From Diphasiastrum complanatum (lineage: Eukaryota > Streptophyta > Lycopodiopsida > Lycopodiales > Lycopodiaceae), in NCBI GenBank assembly GCA_029204225.1, contig CM055112.1, positions 46,045,063-46,109,062 on the forward strand: a DNA stretch of 64,000 nucleotides. The letters are read 5' to 3'. Below the pieces are notes generated by a model. It was not told the DNA's origin, searched no databases, and worked only from the letters and a program-made list of their open reading frames with translations. Within the stretch, counting starts at the first letter, position 1. Each line of letters starts with the position of its first letter. Positions 33,120-47,103 of the stretch are shown piece after piece. Made by a program: the position numbers and the translations under genes.

Positions 33120-33652
33120 TCACACTAACTCATACAGAATGTAAAATGTACAAATAGACCCTGAACTCCTGATAGAGAGAGAAAATCTACCTCTAAACTT
33201 GGCAAAAGCATCAGATTTCTTGCTTATGAAATAAATCCAGATATGTCTACTATAGTCATCAATGAATGTGATGAAATAGTAACAACCACTAATGGACCTA
33301 GTTTCTATTGGTCCACACAGATCACTATGAATAAGATCAAGAATGCCATTGGCTCTTCTTGCTCCATCTTTGGAAAATCTCTCTCTATGTTGTTTTCCCA
33401 AAATGCAACCCTCACAAATTTTTCCTTCAAAAGAGATATCAGGCAATCCAACAACTACATTACCTCTTTTAAGAATTTGCAAGCTTTGGGCACTGATATG
33501 ACCAAACCTTTGATGCCAAAGATCACTTTGACTATCAACAATGCTTACCATAGCTTGAGTAAAAGATCTCGCATTCAATTTGTAGAGTCGATTCCCGTTG
33601 ACTCTACCTCCTGTAGCAATCACTTTGTAGTGATTCTTGATGTCTTTGACAA
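33120..33652 (-). pseudogene. Ty1/copia GAG-pre-integrase and integrase start
   Basis: Minus-strand frame with LWHQRFGHISAQSLQILKR (pre-integrase His motif), CEGCILGKQHRERF, LDLIHSDLCGPIETRS and YYFITFIDDYSRHIWIYF. The 5' side is cut at 33652 by a gypsy LTR fragment; the 3' side stops in the integrase core. Confidence 0.88.
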
Positions 33653-34363
<711 letters not shown>

Positions 34364-36589
34364 GGAATCTATGTTTACTACTAGGGATCCTCCTAGTGGC
34401 ATTTTCGCCACTCTGTAGATTTTGATTGAGATATTCATTTCCTCAAAAAAAAAATAAGTTGTGAATGTAAATTTGATGTCTATATAGATTGAATTGGTAC
34501 TGTTAGAGCCTGTTTATCATTGAAATCTTGCACTATTGGACTTCTTTGAGCCATGTAAACTCCAAAAACTATATCTTGGCTAGACAAAATCTAATGAACA
34601 ACTTGTAACTCAATTTGTTGCATATTTGCAATTTTGCAAATTGGTTGATTGTTCTTTTCTAGTGTCGATGCTTAAAACAATTGTTTTCATTTTCTACTAT
34701 ATTTTTTTCTATTTTTATTTATTTTATTGAGTATCCACAGGAGTAAATCGTGAATAAAATCATTTGATGAATATTTGCCAAAAACTTTGAGATCAACTAT
34801 GTACACTAAAGCAGTTAACGTGTATCCAATAGGATAGCTAATCAGGTCATAGATCGCATTACATGTGGAAAAGTTAAAAAAAATAAAAATTGTTACAACT
34901 TAGTACATAGAAGGAGGTGTGGACTTTATGCATTAATTTCTATAAAACCTTGAAATCCATGTTTTGGATGATGATGTCATTACGATATCATGATTCAATA
35001 AAAAATTTAAAAAATATGGCACAAGCAGCCTTGCCACGCTATGGTCACGGGCGCTAGGAGCTTTGACAGCGGGCTGACAACACCCATCCACGACCGACCG
35101 GCTGACCTCCGCCCTCATGCTCATCTCGGGGGGGGGGGGGGGTCCTCAGGACGGGATGATACACAGGCCCGAGGCATGATGATGGTTTGTCGCAAGTCGC
35201 GACCTCCCCCCCCTCTCACCAGTGCTCGAGAGACTTCCCTCAAGTTTCTCTTTAATATCCTACATCTTTCAATGGATGTCAACTTTTCGAAAATAATGCT
35301 TTCTAAAACCTTCAGCTCAAAAATGTTGCATTCTAAAATCCTACAATTATCAAAGATTGTCGTTTATTATAGTAGTTAGCCTTGTTAAAAAATAGTGCAT
35401 CGATTGAAACTATTTTTTATCTTCTAAATTATATTCATCATAATAATTTATTTTCATAAATTTCAAAGATCTTTGGCATCCACCTATTTTTCTTGGGCAT
35501 CGACTTAGTTTTTTTCAACAATTATTTTTCTGGTACAAAATGTAGCCACATAGCAATAGGTTGTGTAGAAGAACGGAGCACCTGCAAGGTAGAACTTTCT
35601 CATTTCAAAATTTTACGTGGTTTTCTAAAGTATTATAATAATCTACAAACATTTATACATTCAAAAGCCAACAGTTTAGAATCCTACATATATTTTCGAT
35701 TTTCAAGAAGTCGACATCCTACATTATATCTTTGAAGACGGTTTTTGAGAAAAGTTGTCGGTTCCATTCCTATACTATGCCGATTTTTCCAAGCATTGCC
35801 TCTGGCCTCTTTCATCTGGCCTCACAACTATCCCACCACCACAACGACAACAACTATGACTGCTTCAAAAATCTTGCTACTACTAGTCCCTCCTCCTCCT
35901 CCTATCACCACCGGCTGCAACTCCTGCCCATAGGCAGCTAAATTCACACAGCTCACCTGCCATTTCCAACTTGTTCAGAGAGCATAAGGAAGGAAGAAAG
36001 AATAGGGATTTCACGGATTTTTGTTTTTTCTTGTAGATTATGATATTGAGTATAACATCAACTAGTTGGAATATCTTCTAGAAAAGGAAATTTACCAAAC
36101 TCAAGCTTGAAGCAAACACCCATAGCTTTCATGAATTAGTTTTCATGAATTCATCCCTTGCTACTTCCCTTAGAGGGTTTTAGCCTACTTTGCTTTATTA
36201 GCTTTCATGCAAGCTTTACAATTCAAATTTTTAATCATTGGCTTGTAAAAAGCATAACTTTACAGTCATCACTACACTGTAGTAGTTATATTCTTGGTAG
36301 CATGTAGCTTATTCACAGTACAGCATGCAAATGGTCCAAGCAATTGGTTTTACAACACTTGCCTTTACTATTGCTATTACGATAAATTAACAAAGCCTAA
36401 ATCAGAGGCTAATGATTGTTTCCAATAGCAAATGTGCTCCCTATTGTAAAAAACACCATTGCTTTGACATGAAGCTAAAAAATGATACCAAAACGACTAA
36501 TCATGATTCTAAACACCAAAAATAATACTTTCTATAGGCAAATTTCATTTCCAACAATCGCACCCAAAATGCATCACGCTCAACTTCAG
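34364..36589. other. Gene-poor AT-rich DNA
   Basis: No supported gene. Includes a perfect 6-bp-stem hairpin at 34395-34412 (AGTGGC/GCCACT), a GC-rich island at about 35030-35220 with a run of 15 G at 35128-35142, and short frames without motifs. Confidence 0.5.
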
Positions 36590-36800
36590 TCACCAGATCA
36601 AGAAGACTCTCATCAAGCTCAATTCATCCACAAACTCAACCTCAACATCTTGTTGCTGGTCGATAGCTCCTAAAGGCATTGTGCTTTTTGCTTCACCAAG
36701 CTCCAAGATTGGCTCTAATACCACTATTAAGCGTGCACATAATCCTTGGGTGGAAACAAGCACACAAGAGTACAAGTTGTGGCATGAACCAATTATTGAA
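36590..36800 (-). mobile_element. Copia-like primer binding site with short leader
   Basis: GGCTCTAATACCA at 36711-36723 is TGGTATTAGAGCC on the minus strand, one base off the standard copia PBS. Downstream on that strand a short frame (MPLGAIDQQQDVEVEF) follows. LTR limits to the right were not resolved, so only the PBS is well supported. Confidence 0.4.
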
Positions 36801-38570
36801 CCAATAGTCTAACGAATAGCTAGGCTCCCCGGTGTCGTACTAATATCCACACTAGACAATAAGACAACTTGAGCAGTCATCAATACTCACAATAATAAAA
36901 TGGGAGGGGTGAGTGTAAAGACCACTAGGGACAATCCCCCAAATGCACTAATATAAACTTTATACAATCTCCTAGAACAACATCTAGAGATTACAAAGTT
37001 TTTATTGTTAAAGATGAAAAGTGAGGGTATAGATATACTCTCCAAAACCCTAGCCTTCATACAACATCCAAATTGTCCATTCAGAAGTATTCTCTTCCAT
37101 GCATAGCCACAACATCAAGATATAAACATCATGCACAACCACTCTTGCATGAGACAAGGCCTTAACCAAATATGGACCAAGAGCTAATTCAGGTTAAGGG
37201 ATACCTTATGGTTTAGTCCAAATAGGGACCAAGAGCTAATTCAGGTTAAGGGATACCTTATGGTTTAGTCCAAGCCTAAAGCTTCACCTACATATGTCTA
37301 CGGATATAACAATATGCTAGGAGATTGAAAAGACAACCATGGTAGAGTTTAGAAGATAGATAGCCAAGTTTGAAGAACTTTCATAAGCGGCAATGGGGAA
37401 AAAATTGTTGAAGAAACTTGGATTGTATCAATAGACAAGGCAATGTGTACTATCCTAGCCAAAGATACAATTTGGAAGGCCATGCAACATGGAGACATGA
37501 TAACGAAGGCCGTCACTCAAGATAATACTTGCTAATGATAGTTTCTGCATACTTTACAACCGATCCCCTAGTACCATTACCATTTCCCTTAGTACCATTA
37601 CAAAGGGATTCCTAGAATTTGTGACCTCGTAGTCCTTCCAACACTGAGTTTCAACAAACAAACTCATAGAGAGCAACTTTTAAAAGAACCCATTTATAAC
37701 AAATTAATTGGTTCTGCAACTCTTGAACATTAAAGTTAGTAACATTGGTTTTTATCTACAATCATAAGAAAAAAATTGGATAGCAACTAATTAATCTTAC
37801 TAAATGTTAGCTACAACTTTTAAAGAGTAAATCAAATGAAATTATTAGACACATAGAGTCAACAACTGTAAACAATTTATTTTCACATATAGATTAGCAT
37901 TGTAATGAACAACAATGTTATTTTTGGGAAGATGTGTTGTATTGATTGTTGAAAATTCAACATATGGTGGTGATCATTTGTTTGCATAAAACATGCTCAA
38001 ACTTGTAGTCATGTTTCCCTCTGTTAACAATGCATTTGTTGACTTGCAACATGCCATCAATTTTATTTAAAAAAAAAAAAAAAAAAAACCCAAGACGAAT
38101 CAATTTTAGATTGCTCTTGTTCAAAACTTTGTAATCTTAGTTTTGATTGAAGTATTCATGTTTATCACATCAATTAAACATGTGCCGACAATATGACGTG
38201 ATATAATTTGAAATTCTCTTTCTTCAAAAATCTACAAATGTGCATGGTCAAATTACCTTAGATAAGTAATTAAGTGAATATAGAAAAATATTGAGATAAC
38301 CTTTTTGTTTTCAAACTTTTGCTGAAAAATGGCACTTTTTATTGAATTTTGAAAAGTGGAATTCTAAACATTGATTAGTCTAATTATGATTATGATGCAA
38401 TTTGTTTAATTTCCTCGCAACTAAAAAATGTTTCATATTGAGAATCAAAATTTTGGGCAATGCTAGCTTTGTGGACTCTTACATCGAAGAACTTAACCTA
38501 GTTATTGATTATGTTCATGATTAAGTAGGTTTCAAAAGTTTCTATTGAATTGTAGTACAAGGGAAAATAG
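36801..38570. other. Gene-poor DNA, possibly old LTR sequence
   Basis: No supported gene. It holds a tandem duplication at 37174-37272, a poly(A) run near 38070-38090, and a GAGACAAGGCCTTAA-type motif at 37151 that recurs at 57906. Confidence 0.45.
37174..37272. repeat. Tandem duplication, 47-bp identical copies at 52-bp period
   Basis: The block beginning GGACCAAGAGCTAATTCAGG occurs at 37174 and again at 37226, identical over 47 bases. A diverged piece of the adjoining sequence occurs near 57906-57945. Confidence 0.9.
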
Positions 38571-39009
38571 GCTTCTATGCAGGTCTGGGACAGTACCTTG
38601 GAGCTGCTGCCAGTCATGCGAAGGTTAGTTCTTGCTGGTTTTTGAGAAATCGAAATCTGATGGGATTTTGGCTCTCTTTTTCCCTCCAAAAACAGATTTT
38701 GAGCTTCCCTTTTTTTTTTTTTTTTTTTTTTTTTCTGATTTTTATGGATTTTATGGATTAACAAAGGGATTGGGTGCTTGGATCTGAACCTACCACCCCA
38801 CAATCTCTCCCTACCATGCAAACAAACAAAAAAAACACAAAAAAATGACAAAAACTAACACTACTCACACTATTCTACCCTTAAAATTTGACTTTTTGAT
38901 GAAAAAGAATGATGAGAGAGAAGAAATAGAGAGATAGAGGAAAAGATGAAGAGAGTGAGAAAGCTATGCGGAAAAATGAGTGTGTGGCGTTCCCTGGCAA
39001 TGGCGCCAC

Positions 39010-39833
<824 letters not shown>

Positions 39834-39935
39834 GACTCAAATGCAATTGTAAGTTCTAAAGAATCTTTCATTTTGAGCTTTTCATCAATCGTTTAGACAT
39901 GTATCTGAGTATTTAAATGATATATAGTTTCAGAT

Positions 39936-40490
39936 TTGTATCCATCAAGCATAATTGGATGGGAACCTATACAATCCCTTGTCGGCATCATGGACGTTAT
40001 TCATTTTGATATTGGTCTTCTGGAATACAAGAACCGCTCTACGAGATCACTTTTAAATGCTTGTATTTTTTTCTATGATTCATCTTACACACCATCCAGT
40101 TTAGGTGGTAGATTAGAGGCGATATCATTACCCTCTTTCTCAAGTGAAGAATGGATTCCTTCGAATTCTACCATAGCAGAGAGCTTCCGATCAAGATTTT
40201 TTATGGACATTCAAAACTGTATGAAATGTATCACAGGTTCAAAAAACAATAGATTGCACTGGTTTTTGTCTTTTGCAATGTTTGTAGATTTTTTTGTTGC
40301 ATGTAATATTTGTAGAACAACGACAATGTTTATTTGTAGTGATTTAACAGACGATATGTTATCAAGCCTCCTAGATGATCAATGGGATAAAAAGAGTAAT
40401 GGCAATATCGAGTGCATAGTTAATAGATCGTCACTATTATTTAGATATCTTATAGAAAAACATAGTATTTTGCAATTGCATTTAAAATAA
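39936..40490 (+). CDS. Hypothetical 184-codon open frame, not recognised
   Basis: The longest open frame of the window outside transposons and low-complexity DNA. It is rich in Ser, Leu, Ile and Phe, with a hydrophobic stretch at about residues 107-122 (LHWFLSFAMFVDFFVACNIC) that could be a membrane segment. No catalytic or family motif is recognised. It sits directly right of a gypsy LTR, with no obvious promoter or splice signals that demand it. Chance openness in AT-rich DNA is quite possible. Confidence 0.22.
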   Translation: MYPSSIIGWEPIQSLVGIMDVIHFDIGLLEYKNRSTRSLLNACIFFYDSSYTPSSLGGRLEAISLPSFSSEEWIPSNSTIAESFRSRFFMDIQNCMKCITGSKNNRLHWFLSFAMFVDFFVACNICRTTTMFICSDLTDDMLSSLLDDQWDKKSNGNIECIVNRSSLLFRYLIEKHSILQLHLK

Positions 40491-40869
40491 TCTAAGCGTT
40501 GATATTGTTTAACAAGTTATTTTGATGTACAGGTAAGACCAAGACAAGAAAATTGCATACAATGCAAGGATTTAAATAGAAGCGTAGAAATTGTCGAAAC
40601 CGCATAAACATTGGGATGGTAGACGTAAAACAATGTACCTTTCAAAAAATCAATACAAAATTGTCTCAAATGACATCAACATTTTGTCAAACAAATAGTA
40701 TTCAGTACTTTGGAAAATGTCCATTATTCTTAAAATCGAAATAAAATCTTTGTGGCTTTCAATAATAGCCCACTTTATGCTTGCCTATCTATTATATGCA
40801 TAATCATGTGATGATATCCTTCTATACATTTGTATTTGTATTTTTATATTTATATTTTAATCATAAGTG

Positions 40870-41537
40870 CCTGAGGTAGATCCTCAACCACCGGAATCTC
40901 ACTATCCACCTCTGGGACTGCTTCATCCGCAGCACCTTCATGCTTGTAGGGCCTTGCAGAGGATAGTAGGATTTGCAACATTCCATGTCGGAACTGATGA
41001 ATAGCATTTGTTGATACTCCAGGACATTAGAACTACAATTTAAAACATCGAGTGTATGTATTAGCCAGTATAAAAATATATATAATTACACAAAGTTAAC
41101 ATAATATCATCAGGATACTGGAAGTTGAGAAATTTACCTCACATATATTAGCATTTGGAGTTTACAGCATATACCAATCCAATAACGATTTAACATTCCA
41201 AATGGAAAACCATCCGCAGCTGAAAGCATCGTCTTTTTGCAAAGACTGGAAGATTACAGCGAAAAATTGTTAAATTACAATTCAATATAATTCTAAACTC
41301 CATGCCATCATGTAAATAAAAAACATGAAAAGATCCTTTTACTTGCATGTTGAGAAGAAAACTTGCTATTTCAAGATCAGAGATAGCGGGAGGGCTCTTA
41401 ACCCATGGAACTGTTGAGGTGGTTGCCACATCTCTATTAATGGGAGGAGGTGAGGGTGAAGAGTTGGGAGACCTAGACTTGGGTTTTGCTCGCTTGGGCT
41501 GTGCTTGCTTTCTCTTTTTTCGGGGTGGGACATGCCC
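40870..41537 (-). CDS. Possible spliced minus-strand gene or pseudogene (weak)
   Basis: Three open pieces can be linked. Piece A (about 41343-41537) carries a basic nuclear-localisation-like run (PPRKKRKQAQPKRAKPKSRS) and ISDLEIASFLLNMQ, ending at a CAA|GTAAAAGG donor. Piece B starts after a TCTTCCAG acceptor at 41245 and reads SLQKDDAFSCGWFSIW, where Q-x6-C-G recalls the Gln/Cys segment of Ulp1-type cysteine proteases; it meets a stop near 41162. Piece C (about 40870-41030) reads QFRHGMLQILLSSARPYKHE and is acidic after that. Phases between B and C do not join cleanly, so the model may be wrong or the gene decayed. Confidence 0.22.
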
Positions 41538-41749
41538 TCACTGCTTGCCACGAACTCTCCCATATATAAGTTGGGCTTCTCTATATCCTCTATCCCCTGG
41601 TACCAGCCCTTTTGGGGGTTAGACAGATGGCGAGTGGCTAGGCGACTGGGGTTGGGATCCCAGTACGCGGCTCGTGTGGGTACGTGTGTGCGTGGCCCTG
41701 AGGCCCAAATTCTTAACATGACTAACATATTGTAGATGTACCTCTATTG

Positions 41750-42247
41750 AGTAATGTAGATCAACTTTTAATTTCTATCTTTTTGGATTTGAATACCAAG
41801 GCAGAAATGAGCTTTGTCTCGATCGGTCATGTCGAATTTGGAGGATAACATAGTCTTCACTTCTTTTATCAGATTGATACTGTTGCCAAAAAGCAATGTG
41901 TTGTTGCACTGTCTTGAAATAAACATTCAAATATGAAGAGCTTGGTGTGTAGCCATGATCAATAAGGAAAGTATTGATCCTTTGAAACCATGCTTGAGCA
42001 GATTGCTTCAAGCCATAAGGTGCTTTATGGAGTTTACACACTTCAATAATATAATCATCAAGTTGCACCATGTAAATGTCTTCTTCAATAACCCCGTTAA
42101 GATATGTTGTCTGTACATTCATTTAATGTATTTCCAAATTTGTTGCAGTAGCAAGCGATAATAAAAGTCGAATAGAAGAATGTTTGACTACTGGACTGAA
42201 GGTCTCAATGTAATCGACATTGTATACTTGAGAAAATCCTCTAGCGA
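41750..42247 (-). pseudogene. Ty1/copia reverse transcriptase fragment
   Basis: Reads ETFSPVVKHSSIRLLLSLA, then a stop, then MNVQTTYLNGVIEEDIYM, CKLHKAPYGLKQSAQAWF and INTFLIDHGYTPSSS. The upstream part is cut exactly where the LTR at 42248 begins, within the GFSQVYNVDY segment. Confidence 0.85.
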
Positions 42248-42936
42248 TGTAGTGGGTTTCTTTCCTAGCCTATCCTCAACCCAAGACCTAACAATCTAGC
42301 ATCAAGAAGATGAAGTTAGTTGTCACGCATAGGTTGTTCCGATGAGAGCGATAGCATATTTCAGATTTCAGCATGAATGGAAGATCCAGATTTAACTCTA
42401 AAATCCATTAACCCTAAGCATTGATACTACAATCTACATCCACCATGAAGATAGCTTACTCTTTCTCTCTCTCCCTTTCTCTCTCACAAAAAGTATAAGA
42501 ACATGCAATCCCAAAAAAAATCAGATCCAACAATTAGCAAATACAATGAAAAGCATGAGAGATGGAGGAAAAGTGATAGAGAGCAAGGACATTCATAAAT
42601 CCATTTCACAAGAGAACCAATCTACTTTATTAAAATGAATATATGTACATGTGTAGGAAACTCGAGTTGGTCTCTTTTTATAATGGAGAGGAGAACCTTG
42701 GCCTCAGAATCCTATTGGTTCATTTCTACCTCCCTAACTATTCAAATTTAAAAAAGAGTGGGAACCCATTCAAAATTGGAGGGAACCAATTTGAATTTGA
42801 AATTTGGTGGGAACCAACTTTCTAATTATCAAATAACTATGTGATCATTGGGTTGGACTTAGACACGCAGGGAGCAAATCCCTCTCACTTAATAATTAGG
42901 GTTAGGTTTGCCTCGGGATCCGCAAACCCTCCAACA
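42248..42936 (-). repeat. 3' LTR of a minus-strand copia-type element inserted into copia RT
   Basis: 689 bp. On the minus strand it starts TGTTGGAGGGTTTG and ends CCCACTACA, and it aligns with the solo LTR at 50653-51468. A purine-rich GGTGGGGGATAC lies just upstream of its start. The left flank AGCGA is the candidate 5-bp target copy. A short imperfect GA-rich stretch (LTR sense) lies at 42461-42492 where relatives have long arrays. Confidence 0.85.
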
Positions 42937-43395
42937 GTATCCCCCACCAAAATTGGTGGCGATCCCATGACACCTCGCGGTTTTATTCACTTTGGGCTCT
43001 GGTTAACCTCGCGTCATACCTTGATGAGATGGTACTGCACCTTCTCCGTAGATTCTAGGCGCTCCGTATTGAAATCATACTTGTGCGAAAAAAAACACTT
43101 ATTAGCTTCGGCAAGCCAATTGGAAGTTGTCCAGGCCAGAAACCTTGACTTCCAAGAACCTCCCAGCATGGCCGCACGATAATATAACCTTGCGATGGGC
43201 CACTGGTCTTACACTTTATCGGACGCCATTGGAGGATTTGGATTAAATACCAATGGAGGTAGGCAATCATCCTATCTTGTAGCAGTGGATGCCAACTTGG
43301 ACAAATCATTCACAAAAATGGACTATTGTCTCACAGTTGGATCTGGTGAGTTGCGGTACTCAACACCATAAAATTGGAGAGCTCTAATGGCATCA
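42937..43395 (-). mobile_element. Internal 3' piece of the same minus-strand element
   Basis: Stop-containing minus-strand frames (AAMLGGSWKSRFLAWTTSNW region) run up to the polypurine tract. No copia RNase H end could be recognised, so the element may be non-autonomous. The right boundary, where plus-strand copia sequence begins, is approximate. Confidence 0.4.
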
Positions 43396-44170
43396 AGAGG
43401 GAGCTTACAAGTCCAAGAACACCTCAAAAAAATGGAGAAGGAGCCAAAGCCATGAGGTTAGATGTCAATCTTCCAAACCCTTTTTGGGGTGAAGCTTTGT
43501 TGTGTGCCAATTATTTATGTAATAGGTAGGCAAGTGTTATTTTGGATGGAAAGACACCTTTTGAGATGCTATTTGGTAGGAGGCCGAGTTTCAAGTATCT
43601 CAAAGCTTTTGGATGTGTATTCTATATCAACAGTAAACTCTTGGTGATAGGACAAAGGAGGATCCATCTTCAAAGAAATGTATATTTGTTGGTTATAGTG
43701 AGGTGATCAAGGCTTAAAAAGTTTATATTCCTTCAACTAAGAAAGTGGTCATTGGAAGAAATGTAGTTTTTTATAAAGGAAACATTCCAAAGTGTGCTTC
43801 TAGTGGTGATTCGGTTATTGGATCTAACATTCTTGATGTTGATGACAATGCTGATGATACTTTGGATGGTGATGGAAGCATCTTCAAGTCAAAAGCCAAG
43901 ATGACATCAAGGCAAAGTAAAAAACCTTCAAGGCTCACATATGATGAGAATGGTGAGCAAGTGGAAGTTACTCATTTTGCATTTCTCACATATTTTAGTG
44001 AATCTTCTTGTGTAGGTGAGGCTATGCAAGTGGATGGTGGTTTTCACGGAATGGAAGCAACTAATGGATCTAGAAAAGAAGTTTTGTTCAATGGATTTGA
44101 TGTTCAAGTGGAAGATCAAGAAGTTGATCTGAAAAGGCTTCAACAACATGAAAGGGAAAGTGAAATTTGG
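43396..44170 (+). pseudogene. Ty1/copia integrase C-terminal to RT-linker fragment
   Basis: Plus strand: KAMRLDVNLPNPFWGEALLC, NYLCNR, a stop, ILDGKTPFEMLFGRRPSF and LKAFGCVFY, then a frameshifted stretch and a 143-codon frame (43745-44176) with acidic linker and KKPSRLTYDENGEQVEVTHF. It closely parallels copia-1 (49793 onward) and copia-3. RT proper is absent. Confidence 0.85.
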
Positions 44171-45060
44171 AACTAGTCAAGAGCATCAAAGGGAAGTCAA
44201 GTGGACAAGATACTTTGGATTTTTTTTTTTTCAAGTGTTGGAAGACTCAATTAAGGTCAAGGGAGCAGAAAAGAAGTGTTTTTCAAGTTTACTTTACTTG
44301 TTCTATCTCATGTTTGAGCAATTTCATGTGAATGTGTGCAAATTGTCAAGATATGGTGAAACTAGTTACATTGTTTTGCATCATTTTGATGTTGGACTTG
44401 TACTAGAATTCTTGGCTGGTTTTGCTGATGGAAATGAAGCTTAGGGAGACTCATTATATTGCTCATTCATGGTCAAGTCATCAAGTGTTGATGATATCTT
44501 GTGGCAAGATGGCAATGGATGCTCATTCATGGATTTTCGTGGTGGAGACATATCAAAAAATGACAAATATGGAGGAGACATGCAGGCATTGGTTGATTAC
44601 TCACATTTATTATTTGGTTGCTATTATTTTCCAAAGAGTTGAAAGGTGGAGGCATGGAGGAATCGTTGCATTTACATTCTTCTTCATATTCTAGTTTCAT
44701 CTTGATATGTAAAATTGATGTAGAAATAGTGAAGCATCCAATATGGACACTATCATCTATATCAATTATGAAAGTTATTATAAAACCTTAGAAAGGAGGT
44801 CTATACTTAGGATGGAGATCGTTCTAAAGTTGGATCAAGGTTTTATGGTTAAAACTATGCTAAAACTAGTTGAAGAGGGAGCGTGAAGAAAATCAACTAG
44901 TTCTGTCATTTTTTATTTGGCATATTGAGGCCGATTGCTCATAACAACTTATCTCAATACTCTCTTTAGAGCTTTCCAATTTGGTAGGTTTAGGTTCTAC
45001 ATATACTGGGATAATATACTGACTACACAAGCAAGATCAAGATGTGTGCAGATTGTGGCA
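44171..45060 (+). mobile_element. Probable 3' non-coding part and LTR start of a copia element
   Basis: No RT or RNase H. GTTGAAGAGGGAGCG at about 44870-44885 precedes TGAAGAAAATCAACTAG, resembling the purine tract and LTR start of copia-1 at 57175-57200. LTR ends were not confirmed. Confidence 0.35.
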
Positions 45061-45079
45061 TAATGAGATAGCTAATGAT

Positions 45080-46170
45080 TGATTGATACGGGTACTTGCA
45101 CATTTCCTTCTGCTTTTCTTTAGACTTTGGACACATGCCTTTCAACAGTCTTAAGCCTAGATCCTTAGGAGTGTCTATGGCTTTGTAGTCTTCCATGTCA
45201 TACTAATGAAGTACATTGACTAAATACCTTTGTTGGCTTATTGTAATCCTTCTTATAGTTTTGTCCCTAGTGACTTCAATGCTAAGTAAGTAATCTACTA
45301 GTCTAGAATCAGCCATATTAAATTCTTTTGACAATAATGCTTTAGTCTCATGCAACAACTACTCAATTTGCTAAATCTTGAAATAATTGTCAACATAAAA
45401 TACTATTATAACATAGCTTGAGTCCCTATATTGTACATGCACATTATAATTAGTAGAATTGAAAGGAAATTGATGTTACAATAGGACCAAGCTGTAGGAG
45501 CCTATTTTAGACCATACCAAACCTGTTGTATTTTGTAGATTTGTGCTTTTGTCCTTGAAAGACATAACCTTCTAGTTGATACATATAAATTTCTTCTTGT
45601 ATGTAACAATTAAGCAATGTTGTTTGGGATAAATGTCTAGATCTTCTACAACTGCGATACCCAATAGAGCTCAAATACATTGATGCTTTACCACTAGATT
45701 GAATGTTTCAGTGTAATCTATTCCCTAGGTTTGTTCATGATCTTTTACCACTAATCTAGCTTTCCATTTGGATTAAGTCTTGAGCTTGAATATCCACTTG
45801 GTGTCAATGATTTTTGCATTTGTAGGAGTGGAGTACCATATGCATGATGAAACATGTTGATAGTATTTGGAGTTGTGGGAAAAAAAGTCTTGCATTGACT
45901 ATCTCGATTTGAAATCATACATTTTTTCTTCTAAATGGACTACACCTCGATTGACTTATACTTGTCCTAAAGTTATGTCATAGACTCTGTAGCTTTACGA
46001 GAAGCTGAGTAGACAATAAAAATATTCTTGTAGGTAACAAGATCAAGCTTTTTCCTCAAATCAAAAGAATTTTGTGCATGGTATAGATAGCCAAAAATTT
46101 GAATATGCTTTAGGCTTTGGCTTATATGCATAATAAGCTTAAAAATGTGTTTTGGAGTCCATTGCCTTAG
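45080..46170 (-). pseudogene. Degenerate Ty1/copia integrase-RT remnant
   Basis: Minus-strand fragments, right to left: LKHIQIFGYLYHAQNSFDLR, KKLDLVTYKNIFIVYSASRK, DTKWIFKLKT, KARLVVKDHEQT, GIDYTETFNLVVKH and YKKKFICINQK. Stops in every frame; no boundaries. Confidence 0.75.
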
Positions 46171-46289
46171 TACTCAATTTTTTTTGCAAATAGCAGACAA
46201 TGGAAATAACTTCAGTTCAAAAAAAATTGGGTAATTGAGACTAGGGTAATTGCCATGAATGTGACCCTTAAATGGCTTGAATAGAATAA

Positions 46290-46730
46290 GTTAGGCCATA
46301 TTAGTCTTTCTTAGATAGTTGATCCTAGTTCAAAAACATCTGTTAGTTAAGTTAGCTTAGAAAAATAGCATTTAGATCAAATAGAGACAAATAGTTAGTC
46401 AAGTAGATTTTAGACTAGTTCGACCCCTAGGGTAGATGTAGATCTAGTTAATCATAGAAGTCCCAAATCCTTAGATTAGAGTAGGAGTTGACCATGACCT
46501 GTAGATTTAGGTAGTTAGGTAAAATAGATAGATCAAAAGGCTAGCTAGTAGTGTAGACTAGGTTAGATCAGTCTAGAGTAGACAGTTTACGTAAGTTAGG
46601 TAAATTAGACTAGATTTACTTGTAGATTGACCTAGTTAGATTAGGAAGCTGCCCCTTAGCGTAGATAAGTGATAGTTTTGGAATAGGTAGGAACTAGCTA
46701 GGTAGATTAGAAGGTATCGACGGAAACCTA
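46290..46730. repeat. TAG-rich degenerate low-complexity tract
   Basis: The words TAGTTAG, TAGATTAG, CTAGGTTAG and GTAGA recur densely without a fixed period. No coding frame. It looks like a decayed simple repeat built on TTAG/CTAG. Confidence 0.55.
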
Positions 46731-47103
46731 TACGTAGGAAATCCCACCTTGTATAAACTACCCTTGCCTTGTACAAACCCTATGTGAAAATCCAGGCCTA
46801 CTCCTCCTTTCTCCTTTTCCCTTGTCAAATTGCCCCAAAAATGCTTGAACGGTTCGTAATGTGCACTATTGCTATTTCGGATAGTCATTGTCCTTACCAT
46901 TATTAGTCTCTGTTGCACTTGAATGCATGATCAAATATGTCCAAAAAAATTCTTCCCGAATCGCAAGTTAGGCTCATTTTTTGACAAAATTGCCGGTTTT
47001 AGTAAACAACGGGGTGTTTTGATTAATCAGAAAAAGGATTGTGCATAGTGAAAACATTGATGATTTGGCATAAATTAGACTGATGGACAAAAATGACAGT
47101 AGG

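Noticed and set aside
34395-34412. Hairpin AGTGGC-ATTTTC-GCCACT as a Helitron 3' end
   Set aside because: The following bases are CTGTAG, not the CTRR end expected about 10 bases after the hairpin, and no 5' TC end or helicase was seen.
35128-35142. G15 run as a regulatory G-quadruplex
   Set aside because: A single homopolymer in gene-poor DNA with no gene nearby; length may also be a sequencing artefact.
36482-36775. Short frames near the copia-like PBS as a host gene
   Set aside because: The PBS on the same strand and lack of motifs make a retroelement leader more likely.
39936-40490. 184-codon frame as a confident gene
   Set aside because: No family motif, no supporting signals and AT-rich context; kept only as a low-confidence hypothetical.
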